Source: Planctomycetota bacterium (GTDB lineage Bacteria; Planctomycetota; J058; JAJDCQ01). Taken from it: DNA of 64,000 nt. Of this stretch, positions 19,093-35,614 are shown in pieces. The notes below the pieces were generated by a model. That model made no database searches. It saw only the letters and a program-made list of their open reading frames with translations, and was not told where the DNA came from. Location: NCBI GenBank assembly GCA_029260755.1, contig JAJDCQ010000029.1:1-64000 (forward strand), read 5' to 3'. The stretch's first letter is position 1; each line of letters starts with the position of its first letter. The position numbers and the translations under genes were made by a program.

Positions 19093-19134
19093 CGTGGAGC
19101 GGGCGGGCCCCTTCGAGCCCGCCCGCAGTCCACG
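19093..19134 (-). terminator. Long hairpin after the PrcB-repeat protein gene
   Basis: GCGGGCGGGC (19099-19108) pairs with GCCCGCCCGC (19117-19126). Outer CGTGGA/TCCACG pairs extend the stem across a 2-base bulge. It lies 30 bases beyond the minus-strand stop at 19164. There is no clear U-run. Confidence 0.5.
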
Positions 19135-19163
19135 CTTCCCGGAGTCCCGAGTCGTCGGGAGGG

Positions 19164-22100
19164 TCAGTCCCCCTCGTCGCCCGACTCCTCGAGCGCCCGC
19201 AGCATGCCTCGCGCCGAGCGCGGCTCGACCTGCCGGCCGGCGATCCAGCCGGTCCGCTCGCGGCCCTGCCGGTCCTTGTAGCGGACGAAGAACCAGCGAC
19301 CGAACCACGGCGAGTCGACGCTTCCCTCGATGCTGATCGGCGTCCGCGGTCCGACACGATCGCGCGAACCGCCCCACGGCATCGGCCACCGCTGGACGCG
19401 GGTGCGCCGGTTGCCCGGCCGCGCGTCCATGCTCACGCCGACGAGCTCCCGGTTGCCCGAGTGTTCCTGCACGATGAAGCCCCACGCGCTCACGCTCTCG
19501 CCGTCGAACTGCCGCATCGCGCCGCGGAGCCGACCGCCGACGTCGAACGTCTCCCGGCGCGTCCGGAGCTGGGCGACCGCGCCCGCGACTCCGGCCGTTC
19601 CGACGACCTGGGTCAGGCTCGGCTCCATCAGCCGCTCGACCTCGATCGAGTCGCTGCTGGGGCCGTCCTTCGCCAGCACCGTCACCTGCTTCCCGTCGAG
19701 GATCCGCAGATAGCGGGCGACCTCGGCGGGCGCGTCGACGACGTTCAGCACCTCGATCACCGGGCGCCCGACGGTCCGCCCGTTGCCGTCGAGGGCCGGC
19801 AGGCTCTGGCTGATCGCGATCCGCCGGCCGTTCACCGAGACGGTTCCGCTGATCAGCCGGTCGCCGCCGCGGCCGACGATCACCTGGCGGCTCCACTCGG
19901 CGCTTCCGAACTCGCCGTTGAAGCGGACCGAGTACTCGCCGTCGGGGAGCGGGCCGACGTTCTTCTCCTGATCCCAGCCGGTCTCGGTGCCGACGATCCC
20001 CGGGAACCGGGCGTTGCGCACGAACGCATCGACCTGGATCACGTTGATCGGCGGGAACCGCTCGAGCTGGAGCTGACGGATCCGGACCTCCTCGAAGCGA
20101 TCGCCGACCCGCATCAGGCCGCGCAGCTTCAGGACGAGGTCCTCACCTGTCGCGATCCGATCGGGCACGACGCTGCTGCCCTCGGCGATCTCGACGGCGC
20201 GCACCCGCGTCGGCGCCTCCTCGTGATGCGTCTCGATCTCGAAGCGGACGGCTCCGGTGATCGTCGGCGCCTTCACGATGTGGAACGCCGAGGTGGGGGC
20301 GATCCGGGCGAACGGCGGGATCCAGCTGAACGAGTCGAGGACGTTCACGACGTAGTCGCTGCCCCGGTGGTCGATCCGCACGATCTCGGTCGTCGACGGA
20401 GCCGACGTGCCCATGAACCGCCCGATCACGATGTGGCCGTCCATGTCGACGGCCGGCGGCGTGGCGCTCGGGTCGCCGGCGTGGTTGCGCCACATCTGCT
20501 CCCACTCGGCCTGCGTCCGGGCGACCTGCTCGCCGGCGCCGCGCATCGCGCTGACCCGGCCCTGGTCGATCGTCTCGAACGCGACCTCGCGGCCGGCGCT
20601 GACGGTGAGCTGCCGGTCGAACTGGTGCGGCGCGCCGAGCTCGGCGTTGAAGCGCAGGGTGTAGACGCCGTCGCCGAGCGGTCCGACGTCGAGCTTGCGG
20701 CCCCAGTTGCCCGGTCCGGTCTGACCCGGCATCGGCATCCGGCTGTAGGCGTTCACCATGATGATCTCTTCGGTGAACGGCGGGCCGCCGGGCCGCATCG
20801 AGCCCATCCGGGTGGCGCGCTTCACCTCGTACTCGTGGAAGACGCGTCCGTCGGGCAGGTCGCCCGAGAGGCCGAGGGTGATCGCCTCGCCGGGCGCGCC
20901 GGTCGCGGTGATGTCGGAGCGGTCGGCGATGATCGGCTCGGGCCTCACGCTGCCGGCGCGGCGGTCGTCGACGACCACGTTGAACGAGGTGTTCCCGCGG
21001 TTGATCGGCGCCCGGACGATGTGGAACGCGCTCGTCGGCGCCATCCGCACGTTCGCCGGGATGTCGAAGAGCACCTCGTCGACGTTGACGAGGTAGTCGT
21101 CGCCGGTCCGGGTCACGTTGCGGATCCCGGTCTTGCCCGGACCCGGCCGCCCCTGGAAGCGGGCGATCACCATCTCCCGGCTGAAGTCGACGGCCGGCAG
21201 CGGCACCGGCGGCGCCTCCATCGTCTGGACGCCCTGGTGCTCCGCCCAGAGCGCCTGCCACTGCCGCGGGCTGCGGATGACGAGGCTTCGGGCGTCGGTG
21301 ATCCCGCTCCGGTCGCCGGCCGCGATCGTCTCGATCGGCACCTCGTCGCCGTCGGGCGCCGCGGCGACGTGGAGCTTGCGGGTGAAGAAGTCGGCGCCGC
21401 CGAGCTCCGCGTTGATCCGCAGGGTGTACTCGCCGGCGGCGAGCGGGCCGACGTCGAGCTTGCGGCCGAACGACCGGGGGAGGCCGCCGCCGAGGCGCGC
21501 CGTCGTCGCGAGGGCGTCGATGACGATCACCTCCTGCGGCGGGAAGCTCTCGAGCGTCATCCGGCGGACCCGGAACTCACGGAAGACGTCGTTCGGTCCG
21601 AGGCGTCCGTCGAGCCCGAGGATGATCTCCTCGTCGGCGACGCCCCGCTCGGGGATGTCGGAGCTCTGGAGGATCGCGACGGCGTGGACGCCGGCCTCGC
21701 CCTCGCCCTCGCGGACGTCGAACGCGACCTGGCCCTCGGTGCGGGTCACCCGGACCATGTGGAACGGGCTGGTGATCACGCGGGTGACCGGCATGCCCGG
21801 CGCCGGGCTGCGGTCGACGACGCTGACGGTGTAGTCGTTGGTCGCGTCGCGCGATATCCGCTGGATCTCGGTGCCGAAGCCGCCGCTGTTGCGCGTGCCC
21901 ATGAAGCGCGCGACGACCATCTCGCGGGTGAAGTCGACGGCCGGCGCCGAGGGCAGCCGGAGCAGCTCGGGGCCGCCGGGACGCGGAGGCGGAACGCTGA
22001 ACCCGGTGTGGCGACGCCACAGAGCGTCCCAGCTCGCCGTGTCCTTGATGACGACGTTCTCGGTGCTGCGGATCCGGCTCATCGCGCCCTGCGCGATCGT

Positions 22101-23000
22101 CTCGAACGTGACGGGGCCCGGGCGGACCGGGTCGGGCGCGGCGCGCACGCGGAACTGGATCGACGGGGCGACGTCGTCGCCGGGGCGCATCGTCGGCTTC
22201 GGCGCCTTCACCATGTGGAACGGCCAGGTGATCGCCATCGTCACGATCTCACCGGGGCCGGGGCTCCGGTGGAGGACGTCGACGATGTAGCCGCGGCTGC
22301 TTCGCTGGATCGCGTTGATCGTGGTGGCGTAGCCGCCGGTGTTGCGGGTGCCCATGAAGTCGGCGATCACCACGTGAGTGTCGAAGTCGATGGCCGGCGC
22401 CGGCGGGACGCGTCCTCCGGTCGGGAGGCCGCGGCCGACGTGCTCGCGCCAGAGGGCGTCCCACTCGGCCTGGGTCCGGGCGACGGCCTGGCGCGGCGTG
22501 CGCATGCCGCTGCCGACGCCGCGGGCGATCGTCTCGAACTCGACGTCGCCGAGCGGCAGGGCGGTCGTGATGGTCAGCTTCTTCTCGAAGACGTGCTGCT
22601 CGCCGAACGCCTCGTTGAAGCGGAGGGTCCACTCGCCGGGCGAGAGGCGAAGATCGGCGAGGTCCTTCTTCGCGCGGAAGGGCGCCGTGATCCCCGCGCC
22701 GAGGTTGCTCCGCGCGTAGGCGTCGATCTTCACGACCCGCAGCGGCGGGATCGTGACGAGGTCCATCCTCCGGACCCGCACCTCCTCGAAGGTGTCGGCC
22801 GAGCTCATGATCCCCATGAGGTCGAGGATGATGGCCTCTCCCGAGATGGCCGAGTCCGGGATCTCGCTGCCCCGGCCGATCTCGACCGGGCGGACGGCCG
22901 GCGCCGGCCTGGCCCCCTGCGCGAGCACGATCGGCGTGGTCGCGAGGACGAGGACGGCGGCGGCCGCGACGATCGTGCTTGCACGTCGTAGCGTCGTCAT
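19164..23000 (-). CDS. Exported modular protein with four PrcB-C-like repeats
   Basis: A 1278-residue exported protein. The start at 23000 was chosen for its ribosome site (AGGGGA) and the signal peptide right after it (about 1-28, ending VLAQ). Two module types alternate. Module B resembles the C-terminal domain of PrcB (protease complex subunit) and shows a W-xx-LW-xx-H pattern, then PAVDF, VVxRFMGTRN and FHMVKAP. It occurs four times (about 170-295, 317-413, 573-663, 827-907). Module A (about 45-145, 447-543, 685-800, 947-1047) has FEEVRVRRM, a PP-x-V-x-x-IDA strand and VGPLxxGEYTLRFNxE. The order is A-B-B-A-B-A-B-A, then a C-terminal region (1048-1278) ending in an SH3-like WFFVRYKDRQG. 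PrcB works with the protease PrtP in spirochaetes; no protease is encoded here. The function is unknown. Confidence 0.8.
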   Translation of the reverse strand: MTTLRRASTIVAAAAVLVLATTPIVLAQGARPAPAVRPVEIGRGSEIPDSAISGEAIILDLMGIMSSADTFEEVRVRRMDLVTIPPLRVVKIDAYARSNLGAGITAPFRAKKDLADLRLSPGEWTLRFNEAFGEQHVFEKKLTITTALPLGDVEFETIARGVGSGMRTPRQAVARTQAEWDALWREHVGRGLPTGGRVPPAPAIDFDTHVVIADFMGTRNTGGYATTINAIQRSSRGYIVDVLHRSPGPGEIVTMAITWPFHMVKAPKPTMRPGDDVAPSIQFRVRAAPDPVRPGPVTFETIAQGAMSRIRSTENVVIKDTASWDALWRRHTGFSVPPPRPGGPELLRLPSAPAVDFTREMVVARFMGTRNSGGFGTEIQRISRDATNDYTVSVVDRSPAPGMPVTRVITSPFHMVRVTRTEGQVAFDVREGEGEAGVHAVAILQSSDIPERGVADEEIILGLDGRLGPNDVFREFRVRRMTLESFPPQEVIVIDALATTARLGGGLPRSFGRKLDVGPLAAGEYTLRINAELGGADFFTRKLHVAAAPDGDEVPIETIAAGDRSGITDARSLVIRSPRQWQALWAEHQGVQTMEAPPVPLPAVDFSREMVIARFQGRPGPGKTGIRNVTRTGDDYLVNVDEVLFDIPANVRMAPTSAFHIVRAPINRGNTSFNVVVDDRRAGSVRPEPIIADRSDITATGAPGEAITLGLSGDLPDGRVFHEYEVKRATRMGSMRPGGPPFTEEIIMVNAYSRMPMPGQTGPGNWGRKLDVGPLGDGVYTLRFNAELGAPHQFDRQLTVSAGREVAFETIDQGRVSAMRGAGEQVARTQAEWEQMWRNHAGDPSATPPAVDMDGHIVIGRFMGTSAPSTTEIVRIDHRGSDYVVNVLDSFSWIPPFARIAPTSAFHIVKAPTITGAVRFEIETHHEEAPTRVRAVEIAEGSSVVPDRIATGEDLVLKLRGLMRVGDRFEEVRIRQLQLERFPPINVIQVDAFVRNARFPGIVGTETGWDQEKNVGPLPDGEYSVRFNGEFGSAEWSRQVIVGRGGDRLISGTVSVNGRRIAISQSLPALDGNGRTVGRPVIEVLNVVDAPAEVARYLRILDGKQVTVLAKDGPSSDSIEVERLMEPSLTQVVGTAGVAGAVAQLRTRRETFDVGGRLRGAMRQFDGESVSAWGFIVQEHSGNRELVGVSMDARPGNRRTRVQRWPMPWGGSRDRVGPRTPISIEGSVDSPWFGRWFFVRYKDRQGRERTGWIAGRQVEPRSARGMLRALEESGDEGD

Positions 23001-23401
23001 GGGTGCTTCCCCTCTGCGGGCGCGGCGGACCGGCCCGGCGGCATGAAACGATCGCGCCGTGCCCGAGCCCGCTCCGGGCGTGAGGCGACGAACGCGTCCG
23101 ACTCGTGAAACGGATGGGTCGCGGGGACGCCGCGGACCGCGGCGAATCGCCCTCGAGCGTGGTGCTCCCTCTCCCCCCAGAAGAGTCGCTCGGATCCGAG
23201 AGAACGCGGGCCCTGCGGCCAACCTCTCCCGACTGCCGGACTGTGGCACATCGCTCTCGGCAGTGTCAACCAACCGAGCCGTTCGGGGAGACGAAGACCC
23301 CGCGAAGCCCGGGGGAGATCGCGCCCTCGGTCGGCCCTTGGGCTCGAGAGACCCCGGGTTGCTATCATGAGCGGGTCCCTCGGCAGCCCGGGGAGCTCGC
23401 G
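23001..23401. other. Divergent intergenic region upstream of the four-kinase gene
   Basis: A 401-base gap between the divergent PrcB-repeat and four-kinase genes. It is open in frame with the kinase gene as far back as 23105, but composition and lack of homology argue that this is leader. It holds the promoter candidate at 23338-23368 and the ribosome site GGGAG (23391-23395). Confidence 0.55.
23338..23368 (+). promoter_or_regulatory. Candidate promoter of the four-kinase operon
   Basis: TTGGGC (23338-23343) and TATCAT (23363-23368) with a 19-base spacer. The -10 context GCTATCAT resembles GCTATAAT before yajC and GCTACAAT before the tRNAs. The start codon follows 34 bases later. Confidence 0.45.
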
Positions 23402-30771
<7,370 letters not shown>

Positions 30772-30775
<4 letters not shown>

Positions 30776-32625
30776 CGGCGCGCCGGGCCGCCCTGCTGCT
30801 CCCGGTCCACCCCGTCGACCGCCACGCGATCGCCAACCTGCGCCACGTCCTGACCGGCGTCTCCGACGCCCGCCTCGACCGGGTCGTCGTGATCGAGCAG
30901 CGCCGGGAGGGCGAGCGCTCCGCGGTGGCTCACATCATCGAGGAGCTCGGCGCGGTCGGCGCGCGCGGCCGGATCGGCGATGGCGCGCCCCTCGAGCATC
31001 GGATCGTGCGATCGGAGGCGGACGCGCTCAGCCGGGCGCATCTCGTGAACGCGGTCGTCCCGGCGCTGACCGAGGAGCTCGTCTGGATCCACGACGCCGA
31101 CCTCCACCTCCCGTTCGGCGTCACCGCGCGGCGGCTCGTCGCGAGCCCGGCGGTCGCGATCAAGCCGTTCGAGTGGATCGTCAAGCTGCCCGAGCGGGCG
31201 ACCGACGCGCTCCGGGTCCGCGGCCTGCTCCCCGCCGAGGAGCTGGACGGCCGGACGCGCCTCGGCGGCGCGATCGGCAAGGCCTCCTACGCGGTCGACC
31301 GCGCGGTGCTGCTCGCCCTCGGCGGGCTCCACGAGGGCTTCGTCGGTCTCGGCGACGAGGGCTTCGAGCTGATGCGGCGGCTGAGGAGTCGTTTCACCGA
31401 CGTCGAGGAGCTCGACGGGATCGTCGGCGCGCTCCTGTTCCGGCCGGTCGACGAGGCCGCCCGGCGGTGTCGCGCCGAGAACAAGGCGCTCCAGGAGCGG
31501 CTGGCGCCGGCGATCGATGCCGACCTCGAGGCCTACGGACGCGACCGGCTGGTCAGCGCGATCGGGTTCGACGCCGGCGCGGTGGCGACGCTCGCCCGTC
31601 GGCGCGAGCGGGCCCGGGTGCTCCGGGTGACCGAGCGGACGCCGCCGCCGCGCCGGCCGCGCGCGTTGCCGGGCTCGATGTGGGCGGTCACCAGCTTCTT
31701 CAACCCGGCCGGGTGGAAGCTCAAGAAACGGAGCTACGACCTCTTCCGCGCCGGCCTCGCCGCGGTCGGCCTCCCGCTCCTGACCGTCGAGCTCGCGTTC
31801 GGCGAGGACGGCGGCTTCGAGCTCGCCGACGACGACGCCGACCGGGTCGTCCGCGTCCGGAGTGGCGACGTCCTCTGGCACAAGGAGAGCCTGCTGAACC
31901 TCGGCGTGGCCGCGTTGCCGGGCGACTGCGACAAGGTCGTCTGGCTCGACGCCGACGTCCTCTTCTCCGAGCCGCGGTGGGCGGAGCGGACCGCAGCGCT
32001 CCTCGAGGAGCACATCGTCGTGCAGCCCTTCTCGCGTTCGGTGCGCCTGCGCGCCGGCGAGACCGACTGCGCGACCGACGACCTGCCGATCGGCTCGGCC
32101 GAGCACGAGGTGCTCCACGGGATCGCGTGGGGAGTCGCGGCGAAGGGGCGGGGGTGCCTCGGGAGCTACCTCGAGCACGGCCACAGCGGCTACGCGTGGG
32201 CGGCGCGGCGAGAGCTGCTCGCCGAGCACGGCCTCTACGACGCGAACATCCTCGGGAACGCGGACCTCAACATCGCCCACGCCATGTTCGGAGGGCCGGA
32301 CTACGTCAAGACCTCCAGGCTGAGCGCGAAGGCGGCGACGCACCTCGAGCGCTGGGCCGGGCCGTTCCACGAGGCGGTCGGCGGCAGCGTCGGCTGCGTC
32401 GACGGGCTGCTCCGGCATCTCTGGCACGGGGACAAGAAGGATCGGCTCTACGATCGGCGTCTGACGGTCCTGATCGAGAACGACTACGACCCCGACGACG
32501 ACCTCGCCCGGGAGGAGAACGGTCTGCACCGCTGGTCGTCCGACAAGCCGGAGCTGCACGCCTGGTGTCGCGACTACTTCGCGGCGCGCCGTGAGGACCC
32601 CGAGCTCGACGGCGGCGCATCATGA
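30772..32625 (+). CDS. Glycosyltransferase with two GT-A-like domains
   Basis: A 617-residue protein with two nucleotide-sugar-transferase-like halves. The N-terminal half (about 1-270) has the DxD motif D108-A-D110 (WIHDADLHLP) and, further on, GGLHEGFVGLGDEGFELMRR, like the acceptor region of GT2/GT7-type galactosyl- or N-acetylgalactosaminyl-transferases. The C-terminal half (about 300-617) opens with WAVTSFFNPAG and has a second DxD, D393-A-D395 (VVWLDADVLF). No signal peptide or membrane helix is seen, so it is cytoplasmic. The start overlaps the kinase stop (ATGA) and the stop overlaps the next start (ATGA), so the three products are probably made together. Sugar donor and acceptor are unknown. 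Confidence 0.75.
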
Positions 32626-33425
32626 TCGTCGAGCGGCCGCGACACCTGGTCGCCTCGATGGGCGGCGTCGGCTCCACGATGCTGATGGAGTTCCTCGCCG
32701 CGCGCGACGAGCTCGCCGTCAACCCGCCGACCGGCGTCGTGAACCCGCTCAAGCACGCCGTCGCCCCGCCGGAGCTCGGGAGCGTCGAGAGGGCCGTCTT
32801 CATCTTCGGGTGTCCCTACGCGAGCCTCATCAGCCTGTTCGAGCGCGGTTACGCCGACCTCCACTACGTGAACGTGGCCGGAAGGTTCCCGGTCGGGTTC
32901 CGCTGGCCCGGGCCGGACGCGTGGCGCCAGACCTGCGACCGATTCGGCCTCAGGCCGCACCCCGTGCGGCCGGGAGTCTGGATCGACGCCGAGGGGCGCT
33001 ACGCCGACGACGTCGGCGCGATCGAATGGCTCGGCGAGCGCCGCATCAGCCTCGAGCTGGCGAGGACCGACGCGAGGGCGATGATCACCGGCATCGCCCG
33101 CGAGGCGTTCCGCGACCTCGACGACTACCTCGAGCGAGGAGTCGACGCGTTCCGCCGCACCGAGCAGCTCGAGAAGTGGACGCGGGGAGGGGCCGGCTAC
33201 CCGATCCTGATGCTCCGCTACGAGACGATGTGGCAACGCATCGACGAGCTCCTCGACTTCCTCGAGCTCCCGAGAACCGCAAGGGCCGACTTCCCGGCCC
33301 GAAGAGGCCGCCGAACGAGCCTCGAAGCCCAACCACCCGCCCGTCGCGAGGCGCTCGAACGAATGTACGGAGAGCTGTCGGCGACCATCGAGACGCTCCC
33401 CGACGCAAAGGTGATCGCCCCGTGA
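32622..33425 (+). CDS. Sulfotransferase-like protein
   Basis: A 267-residue cytoplasmic protein. The N-terminus LVASMGGVGSTMLMEFLA resembles the 5'-phosphosulfate loop of PAPS-dependent sulfotransferases (usually SxPRSGSTWL). ILMLRYETMWQRIDELLDFLELP, near the C-terminus, matches the RYEDL-x-x-LLxFLGLP signature of the same fold. The basic residue usual in the loop is Val here, so activity is not certain. It is the last gene of the kinase-glycosyltransferase-sulfotransferase set, overlapping the previous stop by 4 bases. A role in sulfating a glycan made by the preceding protein is an inference from context. The C-terminal 60 residues are Arg-rich and poorly conserved in appearance. Confidence 0.65.
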   Translation: MIVERPRHLVASMGGVGSTMLMEFLAARDELAVNPPTGVVNPLKHAVAPPELGSVERAVFIFGCPYASLISLFERGYADLHYVNVAGRFPVGFRWPGPDAWRQTCDRFGLRPHPVRPGVWIDAEGRYADDVGAIEWLGERRISLELARTDARAMITGIAREAFRDLDDYLERGVDAFRRTEQLEKWTRGGAGYPILMLRYETMWQRIDELLDFLELPRTARADFPARRGRRTSLEAQPPARREALERMYGELSATIETLPDAKVIAP

Positions 33426-33928
33426 GGAGCGAAAGCGCCAAGGTCAGGATCCCGTCGAAAACGAAACCGAACCGCCAGACGGCGCCCGATCACCCCTCGA
33501 ATCCACCACACCCTAGCCCCCGCCCCCACCGCGCACGCAACCTCAACCGCGCCAGGCGCAGACGCCGAAATCCCGGAGCGGCCAGCAGGCTAGTCTACTA
33601 CCGCGCCCGCTACCTCGACCTCGGGTGACGGCCCCAGATCAGCTCGGGAGCAGGTCGCCTCATCCTAGAGCCGTCGCGGCCCCCTGCCTCGCATCGTGAA
33701 TCGAGGGGTCAGGTCCAGGAATCACACGAGCGAATCTGTCGCAGCGTCCGTGTGACCCGCCCCTCTGGTGTGAATCCTGGACCTGACCCCTGGAATCACG
33801 ATAGGCGAGCCGGGAAGTCGGATCGGCGGTCGGCCTCACGACCGAGCGTCGGTCCCGCTCGTCGCCGCCCGGGCGGGCGCTCTTGTCGTTGCGCGGGCGC
33901 CCTGTTGCCCGCCTACCACCGGGCTCGC
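33426..33928. other. Intergenic region between convergent genes
   Basis: A 503-base gap after the sulfotransferase-like gene and before the 3' end of the HNH gene. The left part (33426-33650) is C- and A-rich with no recognised frame. The right part holds the palindromic element 33695-33801. No RNA gene or terminator with a T-run was seen. Confidence 0.6.
33695..33801. repeat. Palindromic interspersed element, GGGGTCAGGTC family, copy 2
   Basis: Arms AGGGGTCAGGTCCAGGA (33704-33720) and its complement (33775-33791) are perfect, with weaker extension outwards (CGTGAATC and GGAATCACG). The interior, with CACACGAGCGAATCTGTC, matches the reverse complement of copy 1 (13624-13735) closely. Copy 1 has about 19 extra bases. 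It lies between convergent genes, as copy 1 does. Confidence 0.85.
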
Positions 33929-34249
33929 TCAGACGAGAGCACGATCCCGGGACTCCCGCGGTCGTTCGACGATGAGGGTTCCGTCGGGCGCCTTCCCCGA
34001 GATCTTGATGATGCCGTCGGTCTTGAGCCGGTGATGGCCTCGACAGAGAGGAACGACGTTGTCCGGGTCCCAGCGCCGCTCGGGAGCTCGGGATCGCGGC
34101 ACGATGTGGTCGACCTCCAGGTTGACCCGGCAGCCGCAGCCGGGGACCGCGCAGATCCAGCCGTAGCGCTGCAGCACGTCCTGGCGGAAGAGCCGATCCC
34201 GTCGAGCTCGGCCTCGGATGCGCGGCGCAACTCCGACTCCGACGCGCAT
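33929..34249 (-). CDS. Small HNH endonuclease-domain protein
   Basis: A 106-residue protein consisting of little more than an HNH nuclease fold. VLQRYGWICAVPGCG supplies the first zinc cysteines (C33, C38), VDHIVPRS the first HNH histidine (H48), PDNVVPLCRGHH the Asn (N64), Cys69 and the last histidines (H72, H73). Such domains cut DNA with one bound metal ion. In most bacteria this HNH type forms the C-terminus of a longer protein. Here an in-frame stop lies about 45 bases upstream of the start, so the gene is either a free-standing domain or a remnant. It adjoins the palindromic element, and no restriction-modification or toxin partner is seen. Confidence 0.65.
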   Translation of the reverse strand: MRVGVGVAPRIRGRARRDRLFRQDVLQRYGWICAVPGCGCRVNLEVDHIVPRSRAPERRWDPDNVVPLCRGHHRLKTDGIIKISGKAPDGTLIVERPRESRDRALV

Positions 34250-34459
34250 CGCCGGCGAAGGGAGAAAGGCTCGGCTGCGTGGCCACCGCGGTCAGCGAGT
34301 GATCGCACAGCTCGCCGTCATCGCGACCCGGTACTCTGCCCTCCGCGGGACGGCAGGCACGGGACGGCACGACTCTCGCCCGACGGTTCGCACCCCGATG
34401 GGCCCTCCCTCTCCATGACGGCGCTCGAGAGAAGGGGGGCCATCGACAGTCGTCGCGCG

Positions 34460-35587
34460 CTAGCGCCCGCGGATCGGGAACGGGGCGTCGAGGGCCTCGA
34501 GGTCGCGTGTCTCGGTGACTCGGCGGGCGACGAGGTCGTTGCCGTTGCGGCGGTCGAAGTCGTTGGCGAGCGATGCGAGCTCTTCGTCGAGCCAGGCGAT
34601 GAGGTCGTCGAGGCGGTAGGTTCCTTCGGCGCGCCAGCCGGGGAACGCTCGGGGGAGGGTGAGCTTCCTGGTCGGTCGCCTGGACTTGCGCGTGACCTGG
34701 CCGAGGGTGACGCGCGCGCCGAGCCAGAGGCCGAGGCGGCTCTCGTCGTCGCGGGTCGCGAGGCCCCAGGTCATCCGGCGGGCGAGGAGGCGCAGGGCTC
34801 GGTCGTGGTTGCCGGTCACCGCGAGGAAGCCGAGGTGGTGCCCGACGATCTCGGCGGCCTTCGGGTTCTCGGTGACGAGGCGGATCCCTCGACGATGGTG
34901 AGCGGCCGCCTCCCGGGTGCGTCCGGCGTGGACGAGCGGCATCAGGACGAGCCCGAGGAGGAGGCGGGGCGCGATCCCCTCGCAGAACGAGCTCCCCTCG
35001 AGGACGGGCCTGGCGCTCTCGAGGGCGCGGGCCGGCTCGCCGCGCGCCATCCGGTACTCGGCCTGGTAGGTCGTCTCGCATGCGGGGCAGTCGCCGCCCC
35101 ACGGACCAGTCGGGGCGCTCCGATGTAGCTCGTCGTGCTCGGCGGCCGCTTCGATGTCGCCGAGCGCGGTGGCGACGCTTCGCGCGACCGAGTGGACCGA
35201 CATCATCCCGAGCCCGGCCCGTTCGTAGCGGCGGCTCAGGTCGTCGAGCGTCTCCTCGATCCGCTTCCGCGGGATCGCCGCGAACCGGACGAGCGATCGG
35301 ACCACCCAGGTGTACTCCCAGAGGAGCGACCGCTCGTCGAACGCGTCGGGGCGACGGTCGCACAGGCCGAGGCACCACCCGAACGCGACGAGGGCGACCT
35401 CGGGGTAGCCGGCGAACGAGGCCGCGTGGATCAGCTCGTGCCGCATCTCGAATCGGAGGGCCTCGTCGCCGTCGGCGTCGGCGAGGCGGACGGCCTCCTC
35501 GAACAACCGCACGCGCGATGGCACGCGGCCGAGGCCGTCGGCCTCGACGAGGATCTCCTGGATGCGCGCTCGGTCGGCCTCGCTCAT
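34460..35587 (-). CDS. Helical-repeat (TPR-like) protein of unknown function
   Basis: A 375-residue cytoplasmic protein with no signal peptide, predicted almost wholly alpha-helical in repeated pairs such as RVRLFEEAVRLADADGDEALRFEMRHELIHAASFAG and later TREAAAHHRRGIRL. This suggests TPR-like repeats from about 15 to 300. A CxxC pair (GGDCPACETTYQAEYRMARGE) near the middle could bind zinc. The C-terminal 70 residues include a helical segment (RLDDLIAWLDEELASLANDFDRRNG). I do not recognise a named family. It follows the DUF4056 lipoprotein gene by 27 bases on the same strand, so they may be cotranscribed. A scaffolding or protein-binding role is all the fold suggests. Confidence 0.7.
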   Translation of the reverse strand: MSEADRARIQEILVEADGLGRVPSRVRLFEEAVRLADADGDEALRFEMRHELIHAASFAGYPEVALVAFGWCLGLCDRRPDAFDERSLLWEYTWVVRSLVRFAAIPRKRIEETLDDLSRRYERAGLGMMSVHSVARSVATALGDIEAAAEHDELHRSAPTGPWGGDCPACETTYQAEYRMARGEPARALESARPVLEGSSFCEGIAPRLLLGLVLMPLVHAGRTREAAAHHRRGIRLVTENPKAAEIVGHHLGFLAVTGNHDRALRLLARRMTWGLATRDDESRLGLWLGARVTLGQVTRKSRRPTRKLTLPRAFPGWRAEGTYRLDDLIAWLDEELASLANDFDRRNGNDLVARRVTETRDLEALDAPFPIRGR

Positions 35588-35614
35588 CGCGGCCCGAGCC
35601 TACCTCGCCGATCC

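Larger units (their letters stand above)
18724..19163. other. Repeat-bearing intergenic region
   Basis: A 440-base gap between two minus-strand genes. It contains the 15-base palindrome GTGTTCCCGGAACAC (18863-18877), the inverted-repeat element 18903-19049, a second TGTTCCCGGAACGCG close to its right side and the hairpin at 19093-19134. No gene was seen. Confidence 0.6.

Noticed and set aside
19023..22991. A plus-strand open frame of about 1320 codons antisense to the PrcB-repeat gene
   Set aside because: Same cause; no signal peptide or family motif, while the minus strand shows regular repeats and a signal sequence.
23105..23401. Extension of the four-kinase gene to an upstream ATG at 23105
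   Set aside because: The added 99 residues are of mixed composition with no motif and span a likely promoter; GTG 23402 has a well-spaced ribosome site.
33913..34308. Alternative overlapping frame of 131 codons at the HNH gene
   Set aside because: It lacks the Cys/His/Asn residues; the 106-codon frame contains the complete HNH motif.
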